This document shows, one piece after another, positions 17,243 to 25,662 of a DNA stretch of 26,250 nucleotides. A model generated the notes under the pieces. It made no database searches. It was given only the letters and a program-made list of their open reading frames with translations, and was not told where the DNA came from. A program made the translations under genes and the position numbers. The DNA comes from Candidatus Delongbacteria bacterium (GTDB taxonomy: Bacteria > JAGOEH01): positions 1 to 26,250 of the forward strand of contig JAGOEH010000026.1 of NCBI GenBank assembly GCA_017997825.1, given 5' to 3'. How positions within the stretch are numbered: position 1 is the stretch's first letter; each line of letters opens with the position of its first letter.

Positions 17243-17275
17243 TTGGTTGATTTTCAGGTCTTGGATGGAGTTTTA

Positions 17276-19084
17276 GTGAGTAAAATCAGAAATATCGCGA
17301 TCATCGCACATGTTGATCACGGTAAAACGACGTTAGTAGATCAGATCCTGAAACAGTGTCAAGTGTTCAGGAAAAACCAGGTTGTACGCGATTGTTTTTT
17401 GGATTCCAATGATATTGAGCGGGAACGTGGTATTACGATTCTTGCCAAGAACATTAGTGTCAGTTATCAGGATTATAAGATTAACATTATTGATACCCCG
17501 GGGCATGCCGATTTCGGCGGCGAGGTTGAACGGGTGTTAAAAATGGCGGATGGTGTTCTGTTGTTGGTGGATGCCTTTGAAGGCCCGATGCCGCAGACCC
17601 GTTTTGTATTGGAAAAAGCCTTATCATTACATCTTAAGCCCATCATTGTAATCAATAAGATTGATCGGGCTGATCATCGTCCGGCAGACGTTTTGGATGA
17701 GATTTATGATTTATTTATTGAATTGGATGCCGATGAAGAACAGCTTGAGTTTCCGGTGATTTATGCCAGTGGTCGGGAAGGATGGGCGGTACGAAGCTTG
17801 GATGATCCCCGTGAAGGATTGGTTCCGTTATTGGAATCCATCATCCATGATCTTCCGTCACCTCCTCGAAATGAGGGCCCCCTCCAGATGCAGATTACAT
17901 CATTGGATTATAGTGATTATGTTGGACGGATCGGAATCGGGCGTGTTTTTCGCGGCTCAATCAATCTCGAAGATAAGTTTTCGATCATCAAGCGGGATGG
18001 TACGATCCAGAGTGTGAATCTCAAGCAAGTCTATGTTTTCAGCGGCTTGGGACGGGAAGAGGTATCCCGTGTTGCATGCGGTGATATCTGCGCCATTGTC
18101 GGGATCGAGGGAATTGATATCGGCGATACCATTGCGGACGCTGAAAATCCTGAGCCAATCCCCATCATTGCTATTGATGAACCGACGATCAGTATGACCT
18201 TCACCGTCAACAACTCCCCCTTTTTCGGCCGCGAGGGCAAATATGTTACATCCCGACAACTTCGGGATCGTCTGTATAAGGAATTGGAACACAATGTTGC
18301 CCTACGGGTGCATGATACCACTACTCCTGATTCGTTCAAGGTTTCCGGCCGGGGAATTCTCCATCTCTCCATTCTGATCGAGAATATGCGGCGGGAAGGC
18401 TATGAACTTCAAATCCGTGAACCTAAGGTGATTTTTAAGGAACTCAACGGTAAAAAGACCGAGCCCATTGAAATCTTGGTGGTGGACGTCCTGAATGAAT
18501 ATGCCGGAAAAGTGATCGAATTGGTAGGTCAGCGCCGGGGTGAATTAATCAAGATGGTCAATATCGGGAGTATGCAGAAACTGGAATTCCATATTCCTTC
18601 CCGGGGATTGATGGGACTAAGGACCCGGGTTCTAACGGCCACCTGCGGCGATGCCGTGATGCATCATCGATTCTATCAGTATGAGTATTTCAAGGGTCCT
18701 ATCAATCAGGGAACCAATGGAGCCATTATCTCGATGGATGAAGGACCGGCTACCGCCTATTCGATCGATTCCCTGCAGGATCGCGGCAAATTCTTTATCG
18801 AACCCGGCGATGTGGTTTACAAAGGACAGATCATCGGAGAGCATTGCAAGGAAAATGATATTGAAGTTAATATTCAGCGTAAAAAAAAGCTGACCAATAT
18901 GAGGGCCTCTGGATCCGACAAAGCAGCCAAAATTTTTCCGGCCGTCAAATTCTCATTGGAAGAGGCTTTGGAATACATACGCGACGATGAAATGGTGGAA
19001 GTGACTCCCCAATCCATCCGTCTGAGAAAGTATTACCTGGATCCCAATGATCGAAGAAAATTCAATCAGGGAAAACCAGTCTGA
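17276..19084 (+). CDS. typA: Ribosome-associated translational GTPase TypA/BipA
   Basis: A 602-residue GTPase of the elongation-factor family that binds the 70S ribosome and supports ribosome assembly and growth under stress, notably cold. The GTG at 17276 is preferred because GGAG (17267-17270) lies 5 bases upstream and the product then begins [19 protein letters not shown], aligning with known BipA starts. A TTG at 17243 would add 11 unlikely residues. G motifs are in order: AHVDHGKTT (11-19), [18 protein letters not shown] and NKIDRADH. Domain II, the EF-G-like III and V domains and the BipA-specific C-terminus ([35 protein letters not shown]) are all present. Length matches the roughly 600-residue family norm. 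It has its own promoter, leader and terminator and is not part of the glycan locus. Confidence 0.97.
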   Translation: MSKIRNIAIIAHVDHGKTTLVDQILKQCQVFRKNQVVRDCFLDSNDIERERGITILAKNISVSYQDYKINIIDTPGHADFGGEVERVLKMADGVLLLVDAFEGPMPQTRFVLEKALSLHLKPIIVINKIDRADHRPADVLDEIYDLFIELDADEEQLEFPVIYASGREGWAVRSLDDPREGLVPLLESIIHDLPSPPRNEGPLQMQITSLDYSDYVGRIGIGRVFRGSINLEDKFSIIKRDGTIQSVNLKQVYVFSGLGREEVSRVACGDICAIVGIEGIDIGDTIADAENPEPIPIIAIDEPTISMTFTVNNSPFFGREGKYVTSRQLRDRLYKELEHNVALRVHDTTTPDSFKVSGRGILHLSILIENMRREGYELQIREPKVIFKELNGKKTEPIEILVVDVLNEYAGKVIELVGQRRGELIKMVNIGSMQKLEFHIPSRGLMGLRTRVLTATCGDAVMHHRFYQYEYFKGPINQGTNGAIISMDEGPATAYSIDSLQDRGKFFIEPGDVVYKGQIIGEHCKENDIEVNIQRKKKLTNMRASGSDKAAKIFPAVKFSLEEALEYIRDDEMVEVTPQSIRLRKYYLDPNDRRKFNQGKPV

Positions 19085-19094
19085 AGAATTCCGC

Positions 19095-19135
19095 TTGAGG
19101 GATCGGAACCGGTACGGTTCATCTCCTCAATTTTT
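19095..19135 (+). terminator. Rho-independent terminator of typA
   Basis: TTGAGGGAT (19095-19103) pairs with ATC-t-CCTCAA (19121-19130) with one bulged T. An inner stem GAACCG/CGGTTC (19106-19111 with 19115-19120) closes on a GTA loop. TTTTT follows at 19131-19135, and the structure starts 10 bases after the typA stop. Confidence 0.85.
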
Positions 19136-19209
19136 GGAATAGAACGTGTTCAACCTATTCTTGCCCCATCGGCAGGAAGAAAACAACCCCCAAAAGGAGT
19201 CAAAGCGTC

Positions 19210-19410
19210 ATGTCAAAAGGTACAGTCAAATGGTTCAACGAAAAAAAAGGCTTTGGATTCATCACTCCCGAATCCGGCCCGGATGTCTTCGTTCACCATT
19301 CCGCCATTCTGGGCACGGGTTATAAAACCCTGTCTGAAGGTGATAGAGTCGAATTCGAAGTGGTGGAAGGTGCCAAAGGCCCCAACGCCGCTAATGTGAA
19401 AAAGATTTAA
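19210..19410 (+). CDS. CspA-family cold-shock protein
   Basis: A 66-residue single cold-shock domain that binds single-stranded RNA and DNA and melts mRNA structure. RNA-binding motifs RNP1 (KGFGFI, residues 13-18) and RNP2 (VFVHHS) are intact. The N-terminus [18 protein letters not shown] and the end [10 protein letters not shown] are classic. AAAAGGAG (19192-19199) lies 10 bases before the ATG. A weak promoter is possible in front (TTGGAA 19134-19139, TATTCT 19156-19161), overlapping the typA terminator tract. Such proteins are often cold-induced or constitutive chaperones; which applies here cannot be read. The neighbour TypA is also linked to cold adaptation in other bacteria. Confidence 0.96.
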   Translation: MSKGTVKWFNEKKGFGFITPESGPDVFVHHSAILGTGYKTLSEGDRVEFEVVEGAKGPNAANVKKI

Positions 19411-19432
19411 CACCACCTGATTGTTGCCCGGT

Positions 19433-19462
19433 CGGAATTGTACTCAACCAGCACTAATTCCG
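19433..19462 (+). repeat. Inverted repeat downstream of the cold-shock gene
   Basis: CGGAATT (19433-19439) and AATTCCG (19456-19462) are exact reverse complements around a 16-base loop. No U-tract follows. It precedes a much stronger hairpin at 19473-19505. Confidence 0.4.
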
Positions 19463-19472
19463 CCATGGATTT

Positions 19473-19505
19473 GACCCGGATGATGGTATCCCCATGATCC
19501 GGGTC
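19473..19505 (+). repeat. Strong hairpin without U-tract, 3' of the cold-shock gene
   Basis: GACCCGGAT (19473-19481) pairs perfectly with ATCCGGGTC (19497-19505). After a single G-G mismatch, ATGG (19483-19486) pairs with CCAT (19492-19495), leaving a five-base loop. Thirteen pairs in total make this one of the strongest structures in the window. It could stabilise the csp 3' end or terminate without a U-run. The rest of the 271-base gap 19411-19681 holds the arsM promoter and palindrome and no gene. Confidence 0.55.
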
Positions 19506-19577
19506 TCGCAATCCGTGAACAGCTGACACCTCTGATTGGCTCGTTCCTGTTTATTATTGTTTATCCCCAAAATATCC

Positions 19578-19606
19578 TTGACAAAATCAGAATTAATTAA
19601 TAAATT
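19578..19606 (+). promoter_or_regulatory. Promoter of the arsM-arsR operon
   Basis: A perfect TTGACA (19578-19583) is followed, 17 bases on, by TAAATT (19601-19606) in a very AT-rich tract. It drives arsM, whose start is 76 bases downstream. Confidence 0.6.
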
Positions 19607-19616
19607 TATAAAACAA

Positions 19617-19640
19617 TTCTACAATTGTCGAAATGTAGAA
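19617..19640 (+). promoter_or_regulatory. Candidate ArsR operator palindrome
   Basis: TTCTACA (19617-19623) and TGTAGAA (19634-19640) are exact reverse complements separated by 10 bases, immediately downstream of the -10 box. Position and symmetry fit a repressor site for the ArsR protein encoded two genes on. The ligand assignment is inference. Confidence 0.5.
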
Positions 19641-19681
19641 ATTTATTTTGCTGCCTTTAGTCCTGGAAGGAGTACCGATTG

Positions 19682-20518
19682 ATGATTATCGAACACGATC
19701 AGATCCGACAAGCTGTCCGGCAACGTTATGCACAAGCTGCCGGTGCTTCTTCATGTGCTTCAAATCCGGCCTCGCACAGTTGCGGGTGCCATTCGCCGTC
19801 TGGATGCTGTGGATCAAATTCATCCAATACGACGGCCGATGAGGTTTCAAAACAGCTTGGTTATGACGGTCATGAGCTTCAAGGGGTACCGGAGGGCGCC
19901 AATCTTGGATTGGGCTGCGGTAATCCGCAGGCCATCGCCGAGCTGAAACCCGGTGAAATAGTGCTGGATTTGGGCTGTGGGGGTGGTTTAGACTGTTTTT
20001 TGGCTTCCGCAAAGGTCGGTCAGTTCGGCCGGATAATCGGAGTGGATATGACACCGGAAATGGTCAGCCAAGCCCGTTCCAATGTTGTCAAAAGCGGCCG
20101 GACCAATATTGAGATCCGTTTGGGTGAGATTGAGAATCTACCGGTAGCGGATCATTCGGTCGATGTGGTTATTTCTAACTGTGTTATCAATTTGTCACCG
20201 GATAAGCCCCGGGTATTGGATGAAGCGTTTCGGGTATTGAAAGCCGGTGGACGATTGGCGGTATCTGATGTGGTCCGGATCCGAGAATTGCCGGCGGCAA
20301 TTCGCGAGAATATGGAATTCTATACCCGCTGTTCGGCCGGAGCCGTTTCAACGGAAGAATTGGAAGCGATGCTTAGCAAAAGTGGATTTACCGGAATCCA
20401 GATCATCCCCAAAACAGAGAGCGCCGGTTATATCCACGACTGGTCCCCGGATGCGGATTTGGCCCTGGAACATTATATCGTCTCGGCTGATATCCGGGCT
20501 GTCAAGAAAACCTCTTGA
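19682..20518 (+). CDS. arsM: Arsenite S-adenosylmethionine methyltransferase ArsM
   Basis: A 278-residue cytoplasmic enzyme that methylates As(III) with S-adenosylmethionine, giving methylated and finally volatile arsines. GGAAGGAG lies 9 bases before the ATG at 19682. The ArsM hallmark GVPEGANLGLGCGNP is present with C79, followed by the SAM-binding motif VLDLGCGGGLDCFLA and GVDMTPEM. The other two conserved arsenite-binding cysteines are also there: C167 (ISNCVINLSPDK) and C217 (YTRCSAGAV). A cysteine-rich stretch at residues 25-45 (SSCASNPASHSCGCHSPSGC) probably helps bind metalloid, as in other bacterial ArsM. A promoter and palindrome precede it, and an ArsR regulator follows 16 bases later, so arsenite induction is likely. 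No arsenite efflux pump or arsenate reductase is in the window. Confidence 0.93.
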   Translation: MIIEHDQIRQAVRQRYAQAAGASSCASNPASHSCGCHSPSGCCGSNSSNTTADEVSKQLGYDGHELQGVPEGANLGLGCGNPQAIAELKPGEIVLDLGCGGGLDCFLASAKVGQFGRIIGVDMTPEMVSQARSNVVKSGRTNIEIRLGEIENLPVADHSVDVVISNCVINLSPDKPRVLDEAFRVLKAGGRLAVSDVVRIRELPAAIRENMEFYTRCSAGAVSTEELEAMLSKSGFTGIQIIPKTESAGYIHDWSPDADLALEHYIVSADIRAVKKTS

Positions 20519-20534
20519 TAGGGGCTGGTTTAGG

Positions 20535-20894
20535 ATGCAACTTACCACTTATGTCGCCATCACCAAGGCCTTGTCCGATCCGAGCCGGGTTCGCCTGTTG
20601 GCCGTTCTCGATCAATCGGAACGATGCGTATGTTACCTGATCGATCTGTTGGGACTGGCCCCATCCACTGTGTCCCGTCATCTGGCCGTACTGAAGCAGG
20701 CCGGCCTGGTGGCAGCCCGTCGGGATGGAAAATGGATCTATTACCGACTGAATGATATGGAACACAACTCCGAGGTGGATCGATTGATCCGTCTTTCACT
20801 GTCAATTATGGAAACGGATCCGATCCTGAAGACGGATCGAATCCGTTTTAAGCCATTGTTTCCATCCGATCGAAGCCCACAATCATCGAAATAA
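20535..20894 (+). CDS. arsR: ArsR/SmtB-family metalloregulator
   Basis: A 119-residue winged-helix repressor that leaves DNA on binding arsenite or a related soft metal. I start it at ATG 20535, with AGGGG 10 bases upstream; the open frame runs further back through arsM but without a better start. The N-terminus has KALSDPSRVRLLAVL. The metal site ERCVCYL (C31, C33) matches the ELCVCDL signature of ArsR at the start of the recognition region. The DNA-binding helix APSTVSRHLAVLKQAGLV and the wing ARRDGKWIYYRL follow. It is the second gene of the arsM operon, which is unusual, since arsR is more often first. It probably binds the palindrome at 19617-19640. Confidence 0.93.
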   Translation: MQLTTYVAITKALSDPSRVRLLAVLDQSERCVCYLIDLLGLAPSTVSRHLAVLKQAGLVAARRDGKWIYYRLNDMEHNSEVDRLIRLSLSIMETDPILKTDRIRFKPLFPSDRSPQSSK

Positions 20895-20903
20895 ATTTTT
20901 ATC

Positions 20904-20932
20904 TTGACATTGAATGCGAAACATTCTATTAC
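20904..20932 (+). promoter_or_regulatory. Promoter with short palindrome upstream of the aldo/keto reductase
   Basis: A perfect TTGACA (20904-20909) is 17 bases from TATTAC (20927-20932); TACTAT at 20930-20935 is an alternative -10 box. In the spacer, GAATG (20912-20916) and CATTC (20922-20926) form an inverted repeat around CGAAA, so a regulator may bind over the promoter. The leader to the start codon is about 135 bases and shows no gene. Confidence 0.55.
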
Positions 20933-21071
20933 TATAGTATGGGATGGGGGAGTGGATTTGAATTGATGATACCAATGGCTCAGACCGAGCATGGATTGGC
21001 GCGATTCTGTGTTCCCGGCGACACTCTTTTGCCATTACGCAAAGGATTTATTCTTTATCAGGAGAACGATT

Positions 21072-22331
21072 ATGAATTTGAATCGGCGTGATTTTTTGAA
21101 AATGAGTTCAGTGGGAGGGTTAGCGTTTTTTCTGGAGATGATGAAACCGGAATTAATCAGCTTGGCCTCTAAAGTTGATCCCTCCGGCTTTCCAAAAATG
21201 CTGTACCGGGAGTATGGGCAAACCGGAAAAAGGGTCTCCATTCTGGGATTCGGAGGGATGCGATTCGATTCCGAATCGGTTCGGAAAGGTAATCTGGAGG
21301 ATTCGGCCCGAGTTATGGTGGAAGCTTATGATCTGGGCGTCAACTATTTTGATACGGCTCCGACCTATGTGGGGGGAAAGAGCGAAGAGATTTTCGGTCT
21401 GGCTTTCAAGGAAATCGACCGAAAAATGAAGGACCAGAAATCACCCCTGCCGTATTATTATACATCCAAAAGTGGGGATCTGAAAGGGGCGGAAATGCGT
21501 AGGCGTCTGGAAACCACTCTGACGCGGCTGGGAAAGTCAAAGCTTCATTTCTATCATATGTGGTGTATTATGGATTATAACCATTTCCAAGAGGTTATGA
21601 AACCCGGAGGCTCTTATGAAGCGGCAGTGGCGGCTAAAAAGGAGGGATTGATTGAGCACATTGTATTTTCATCCCATGCCGGCAGTCAGGATACAATTAA
21701 AATGCTGAACGAAAAGGTTTTTGACGGGATGCTGATTGGTTATAATATCCTGAATTTTCCCAAACAGGAAAAAGCCATCCAGGCGGCCATCGATCATAAA
21801 ATGGGAGTGGTGATCATGAATCCCTTAGCCGGCGGTTTGATTCCCCAGCACCAGGATTATTTTAATAAACTGGTTAGCCCTGATCAAAAAGGAATCAGCG
21901 TGGTTCAGACCGCATTGAATTTCATCATGGGTCAGCAAGGGATTACGGTTGCCCTGGCCGGGATTACCAACCAAAAACAGTTGCATGAAAACGTCAAAGC
22001 CTTGAATTATCTCGAAATTTTCAGTGATCAGAAGCTGGCTTCCCTGAAAAAGCAGTATTTGAAAAAAATCGAGGATATCTGTACAACCTGTCAATACTGT
22101 AATGTCTGCCCGGTCGATATTCCGGTCTGGACCGTCATGGAGTTCTTTAATGAATATATTCTGAAGGGCAAGGACCATGCGATCCGCAGTCTTGATAGTT
22201 ATAAGCGTTATGAAAAGGTGGATATTAAAGCTGAAATTAAAAAGTGTATTCGCTGTCGAGCCTGTGAAAAAGCCTGCACTCAGCATCTGCCTATTCTGGA
22301 GCGTTTCGATATTATCACCGGTCAGCTCTAG
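21072..22331 (+). CDS. Tat-exported aldo/keto reductase with two C-terminal Fe-S cysteine motifs
   Basis: A 419-residue periplasmic oxidoreductase. The ATG at 21072 has AGGAG 7 bases upstream and begins with a twin-arginine signal (NRRDFLKMSSVGGLAFFLEM), so it is exported folded with cofactors. An earlier in-frame ATG at 20991 would bury this signal. The aldo/keto reductase barrel spans about residues 48-325, with the catalytic tetrad visible as D94 and Y99 (YFDTAPTY), K133 (YTSKSG) and H162 (HFYHMW). The C-terminus has two cysteine clusters, C337/C340/C343/C346-P and C392/C395/C398/C402, as in the ferredoxin-like tails of this subfamily. The substrate is unknown; the Fe-S tail suggests electrons come from or go to a redox partner rather than only NADPH. 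Separately promoted, so a link to arsenic genes is unproven. Confidence 0.88.
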   Translation: MNLNRRDFLKMSSVGGLAFFLEMMKPELISLASKVDPSGFPKMLYREYGQTGKRVSILGFGGMRFDSESVRKGNLEDSARVMVEAYDLGVNYFDTAPTYVGGKSEEIFGLAFKEIDRKMKDQKSPLPYYYTSKSGDLKGAEMRRRLETTLTRLGKSKLHFYHMWCIMDYNHFQEVMKPGGSYEAAVAAKKEGLIEHIVFSSHAGSQDTIKMLNEKVFDGMLIGYNILNFPKQEKAIQAAIDHKMGVVIMNPLAGGLIPQHQDYFNKLVSPDQKGISVVQTALNFIMGQQGITVALAGITNQKQLHENVKALNYLEIFSDQKLASLKKQYLKKIEDICTTCQYCNVCPVDIPVWTVMEFFNEYILKGKDHAIRSLDSYKRYEKVDIKAEIKKCIRCRACEKACTQHLPILERFDIITGQL

Positions 22332-22340
22332 ACTTTTATG

Positions 22341-22389
22341 ATCCAAATCAACGGTCGGGTGATGGGATTAATTGCCCGATCGCTTGGAT
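22341..22389 (+). repeat. Strong two-part hairpin after the aldo/keto reductase
   Basis: ATCCAA (22341-22346) pairs with TTGGAT (22384-22389), and CGGTCGGG (22352-22359) pairs with CCCGATCG (22375-22382) with one G-U. It starts 9 bases after the stop codon but has no U-tract. It may mark the transcript 3' end or protect it from nucleases. Confidence 0.5.
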
Positions 22390-22411
22390 TGATGGAACAG
22401 AGATGAAAAAT

Positions 22412-22442
22412 ATCATCATCGGGAATGGATTCCGCTGATGAT
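22412..22442 (+). repeat. Second hairpin in the same gap
   Basis: ATCATCATCGG (22412-22422) and CCGCTGATGAT (22432-22442) pair at ten of eleven positions around a nine-base loop, with only weak A-rich sequence after it. No gene is visible in 22332-22611; the rest holds the kinase promoter candidates. Confidence 0.45.
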
Positions 22443-22485
22443 CCTACACTAGTAAAAATAGCTTTTGGGATAACCGATTTCAAAC

Positions 22486-22525
22486 TATAATAAATTATTG
22501 AAAATTTGATTATTTTACCTATATT
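22486..22525 (+). promoter_or_regulatory. Candidate promoters of the hybrid histidine kinase
   Basis: A perfect -10 box TATAAT is at 22486-22491 but has a poor -35 region. A second pair, TTGAAA (22498-22503) and TATATT (22520-22525), has a 16-base spacer. The tract is very AT-rich. Either could serve the kinase gene about 90-125 bases downstream. Confidence 0.45.
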
Positions 22526-22611
22526 GAAGCTAGAGATTGAAGATTTTTATTATTTCTTAGTTTTCATCACTTGGTAGTATTCAATCGAATCCAAAACGGA
22601 GCACAAAACGA

Positions 22612-25530
22612 ATGATGACCATTTCTCATTCAAGCATCTCCGGAGAGAATAGGATTCCATTCCGGATCAGTATTGATCAGTTGTTGATACCCTTGGTATT
22701 TATGGAAGCCGATCGGGGAACCTATGTTTGGTGTAACCAGGCCGCGCTGGAGTTGTATGGATTATCTAGTTTGGATGAGTTGATCGGCAAAACCGTGTTG
22801 GCTGTTTCCGCTCCAATCCAGTATGATGGGATATCCAGCGAGGATAAGGCGAAGTACTATATAACGCAGTGTCGCTTGAAAGGATCGGTGGAATTTAATT
22901 GGTGGTATCAACGTCCCAATGGCGAGTTATGGGATGGCCGGGTAACCTTAAGGCTTTTTCGGACCGATTGTGGCGATATGATACAGTATACACTGGTTGA
23001 TATTACCGACCAGAAGCGGAGTGAAATGGCATTGCAGAAGCGGATGAACGTGCTGCAGTCGCCGGAAATGGATGATTCGGAGCTTGACATTCTGGATCTG
23101 TTTGATGTGGAGGAACTGCAGACGTTGCAGGATGCGTTTGCCGACGCCACTGGCGTCGCTTCGGTGATTACCCGAACGGATGGGACACCGATTACCAGAA
23201 CCAGCCATTTCTGCCGTCTCTGTAATATGATCCGCCAAACCGATAAAGGAAGAGAAAATTGCTATCATTCGGATGCCATTATAGGGCGGCACAATCGATT
23301 GGGCCCTACCATTCAACCCTGTCTCAGCGCCGGTCTGTATGATGCCGGCGCCAGTATTACCATTGGGGATCGGCATATTGCCAACTGGTTGATCGGTCAG
23401 ATCAAAAATGAAAGACTGGATGATGACCAGATTCTAAGCTACGCTGATCAAATCGGCATCGAACGGGAATCATTTCATAGCGCATTCCTTGAAATAACGA
23501 TCATGTCCAAGGAACAGTTTGATCATGTCGCCCAAATGCTGTTTATATTTGCGAATCTATTGTCGTTGAAAGCTTATCAGAATCTGCAGCAGGCTCGGGT
23601 TATCGCTGAAAAGAGGCGAATGGAAGAGGCCTTGAAAACCAGTGAAGAAAACCTGAGGATTACTCTCTATTCCATTGGTGATGGGGTTATAGCGACTGAT
23701 TTAGAGGGACGGATTACTCGAATGAATCCAGTGGCTGAAAAACTGACCGGCCAAACCTTCATCCGCCAGGGATCCATCGAATTCAAGCATGTTATGAATC
23801 TACTCCACACCGATACCCGGGATGCACTTCCCGACTTGATCGAGCAAGTCATCCTCAGCGGGGAACAGATTGTGATTCCCGACTGTATTCTTAAGAACCA
23901 CTCGGGCCAGGCGTATCATTTGTCGTTGAGTGGTGCCCCGATTCGAAATGATCAGTCAATAATAATTGGAGTGGTTCTGATTTTCCGGGATACCAGTCAG
24001 GAATACCGGCTGGCGGAACAACTAAAGATCCAGGAACAGCAATTCAGGAGCATTTTTGAGGCTTCGCCGCTTGGAATCGCCATCTGTCGAGTTGATGATG
24101 GTATAATCTATCAAAGTAATCCCGCTTTCGGCAAAATCACCGGATACCCAACGGACTGGATCGAGGGAAAGAGTTTGTTTGAATTGTTCTCTTCATCAGA
24201 GCGTTCCACTCTCCAGGATCTAAGTCATGGAATCTTGGAAAAGAGATTAATCGAGAATCTCAATCTCAGGTTGACCGTCAGTGATGATAAATCAATCGAG
24301 GTCCTGATTTCCGGATCGATTTATGACCGCAATCAAGAAAAGTGTATGATCATCATTTTTTCAGATATTACCGAAATAAAAAGTATGGAAGAACAGCTTC
24401 GGCAATCCCAAAAAATGGAGGTGATCGGACAGTTGGCGGGTGGTATTGCCCATGATTTTAATAATATGCTGGCTGGAGTGATCGGATATACTGAATTGAT
24501 CTTGCTCCAGTCCGAACAGGATCCTAAGATCAAACAAAACGCTGAGTTTATTCTTGGTTCGGCCAATCGCGCTGCCGACCTGACTCAGAAATTGTTGGTT
24601 TTCTCCAGAAAAGCCAAGAATATTAGTGTTCCGATTAATGTCCATGACCTGCTCCACTCGATCTTAATCATCCTGAAACGCAGTATCGATAAGAAAATCT
24701 CGATTCAAAGCGATCTGTCAGCTGATCGGTATATTGTCAATGGTGATGGAACACTGCTCCAAAATGCCTTTTTAAATCTATGCCTCAATGCCCGTGATGC
24801 GATGTCGGGAGGAGGGCTGTTGGAATTACAGACCCGGGTTTTATATCTGGATCAGTTTTTTACCGACCGTCAGCCTGGAAGTCCAATTCCTGGAGACTAT
24901 ATTGAAGTTTCAGTTAAAGACACGGGACATGGAATACCCAAATCGTATCTGGAGAGAATTTTCGAACCTTTTTTTACGACCAAACCGGTTGGAAAAGGGA
25001 CCGGTCTGGGGCTTTCGGTTGTTTATGGAACAGTCCGTGACCACAAGGGAATTGTCAATGTATATAGTGAGGAAGGCCGGGGGACTGTTTTCAAGATCTA
25101 TCTTCCATTAAGTTCGGATACGAAGGGAACCGATTCCGCCAATCGCCTGTCGATCCATTACGGCAGTGGCGTTGTGCTGGTGATCGATGATGAAAAGGTG
25201 ATTCGCTCGATGTCCAACGATGTTCTGAATTATTTGGGATATGAGACGTTGATTGCGGAAGATGGAGAGGAGGCGCTTGAAATATTTCAGCGCCATAAGG
25301 AACGAATTTCCATGGTGCTGATGGATATGGTGATGCCGAAAATGACCGGATTGGAACTCTTTTCGAGGATCCGGGAAATCAATCCGCAGATCGGAATCCT
25401 GATTGCGTCCGGATATAGTCCGCAAGGTGAGATTTTGCAAATACTCAAGGAACCCAGGGTTGGTTTTATTCAAAAACCATTTACGATTATTTCCATGTCC
25501 CATGCGGTGGTAGCATTGCTGCCCCAATAG
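22612..25530 (+). CDS. Hybrid sensor histidine kinase: PAS-PocR-PAS-PAS-HisKA-HATPase-REC
   Basis: A 972-residue apparently cytoplasmic sensor kinase; no membrane segment is evident. GGAG (22598-22601) lies 10 bases before the ATG. Domains in order: PAS (about 20-140); a PocR-type ligand domain (about 164-325) with cysteines C201, C204, C217 and C237 and the end IANWLIGQI; PAS (about 343-465, SIGDGVIATDLEGRITRMN); PAS (about 475-595, IFEASPLGIAICRVDDGI). The dimerisation/phosphoacceptor part is GGIAHDFNNML with H614. The ATPase follows with N-box NLCLNARDAM, DTGHGIP and GKGTGLGLS. The C-terminal receiver is VLVIDDEK to about 970, with D905 as likely phosphate acceptor. PocR domains are predicted to sense small hydrocarbon-derived molecules or metabolites. 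No DNA-binding response regulator is adjacent, so its output partner is unknown. Confidence 0.93.
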   Translation: MMTISHSSISGENRIPFRISIDQLLIPLVFMEADRGTYVWCNQAALELYGLSSLDELIGKTVLAVSAPIQYDGISSEDKAKYYITQCRLKGSVEFNWWYQRPNGELWDGRVTLRLFRTDCGDMIQYTLVDITDQKRSEMALQKRMNVLQSPEMDDSELDILDLFDVEELQTLQDAFADATGVASVITRTDGTPITRTSHFCRLCNMIRQTDKGRENCYHSDAIIGRHNRLGPTIQPCLSAGLYDAGASITIGDRHIANWLIGQIKNERLDDDQILSYADQIGIERESFHSAFLEITIMSKEQFDHVAQMLFIFANLLSLKAYQNLQQARVIAEKRRMEEALKTSEENLRITLYSIGDGVIATDLEGRITRMNPVAEKLTGQTFIRQGSIEFKHVMNLLHTDTRDALPDLIEQVILSGEQIVIPDCILKNHSGQAYHLSLSGAPIRNDQSIIIGVVLIFRDTSQEYRLAEQLKIQEQQFRSIFEASPLGIAICRVDDGIIYQSNPAFGKITGYPTDWIEGKSLFELFSSSERSTLQDLSHGILEKRLIENLNLRLTVSDDKSIEVLISGSIYDRNQEKCMIIIFSDITEIKSMEEQLRQSQKMEVIGQLAGGIAHDFNNMLAGVIGYTELILLQSEQDPKIKQNAEFILGSANRAADLTQKLLVFSRKAKNISVPINVHDLLHSILIILKRSIDKKISIQSDLSADRYIVNGDGTLLQNAFLNLCLNARDAMSGGGLLELQTRVLYLDQFFTDRQPGSPIPGDYIEVSVKDTGHGIPKSYLERIFEPFFTTKPVGKGTGLGLSVVYGTVRDHKGIVNVYSEEGRGTVFKIYLPLSSDTKGTDSANRLSIHYGSGVVLVIDDEKVIRSMSNDVLNYLGYETLIAEDGEEALEIFQRHKERISMVLMDMVMPKMTGLELFSRIREINPQIGILIASGYSPQGEILQILKEPRVGFIQKPFTIISMSHAVVALLPQ

Positions 25531-25622
25531 GATTTTAGATAGGTTAAGCATGATTGTTAGGTGAATGATGATGCAGTTGATAGGGTATGAGTGACCTATT
25601 GAAACGGATCTTGAGGGGGTAT

Positions 25623-25650
25623 TCGGCCGGAAAAATTTTCAACCGGCCGG
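25623..25650 (+). repeat. GC-rich inverted repeat between kinase and acyltransferase genes
   Basis: TCGGCCGG (25623-25630) pairs with CCGGCCGG (25643-25650) around a 12-base AT-rich loop. No U-tract follows, so it is at best a weak terminator of the kinase transcript. The rest of the 203-base gap 25531-25733 holds the next promoter and no gene. Confidence 0.45.
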
Positions 25651-25662
25651 ATCAATTAGATA

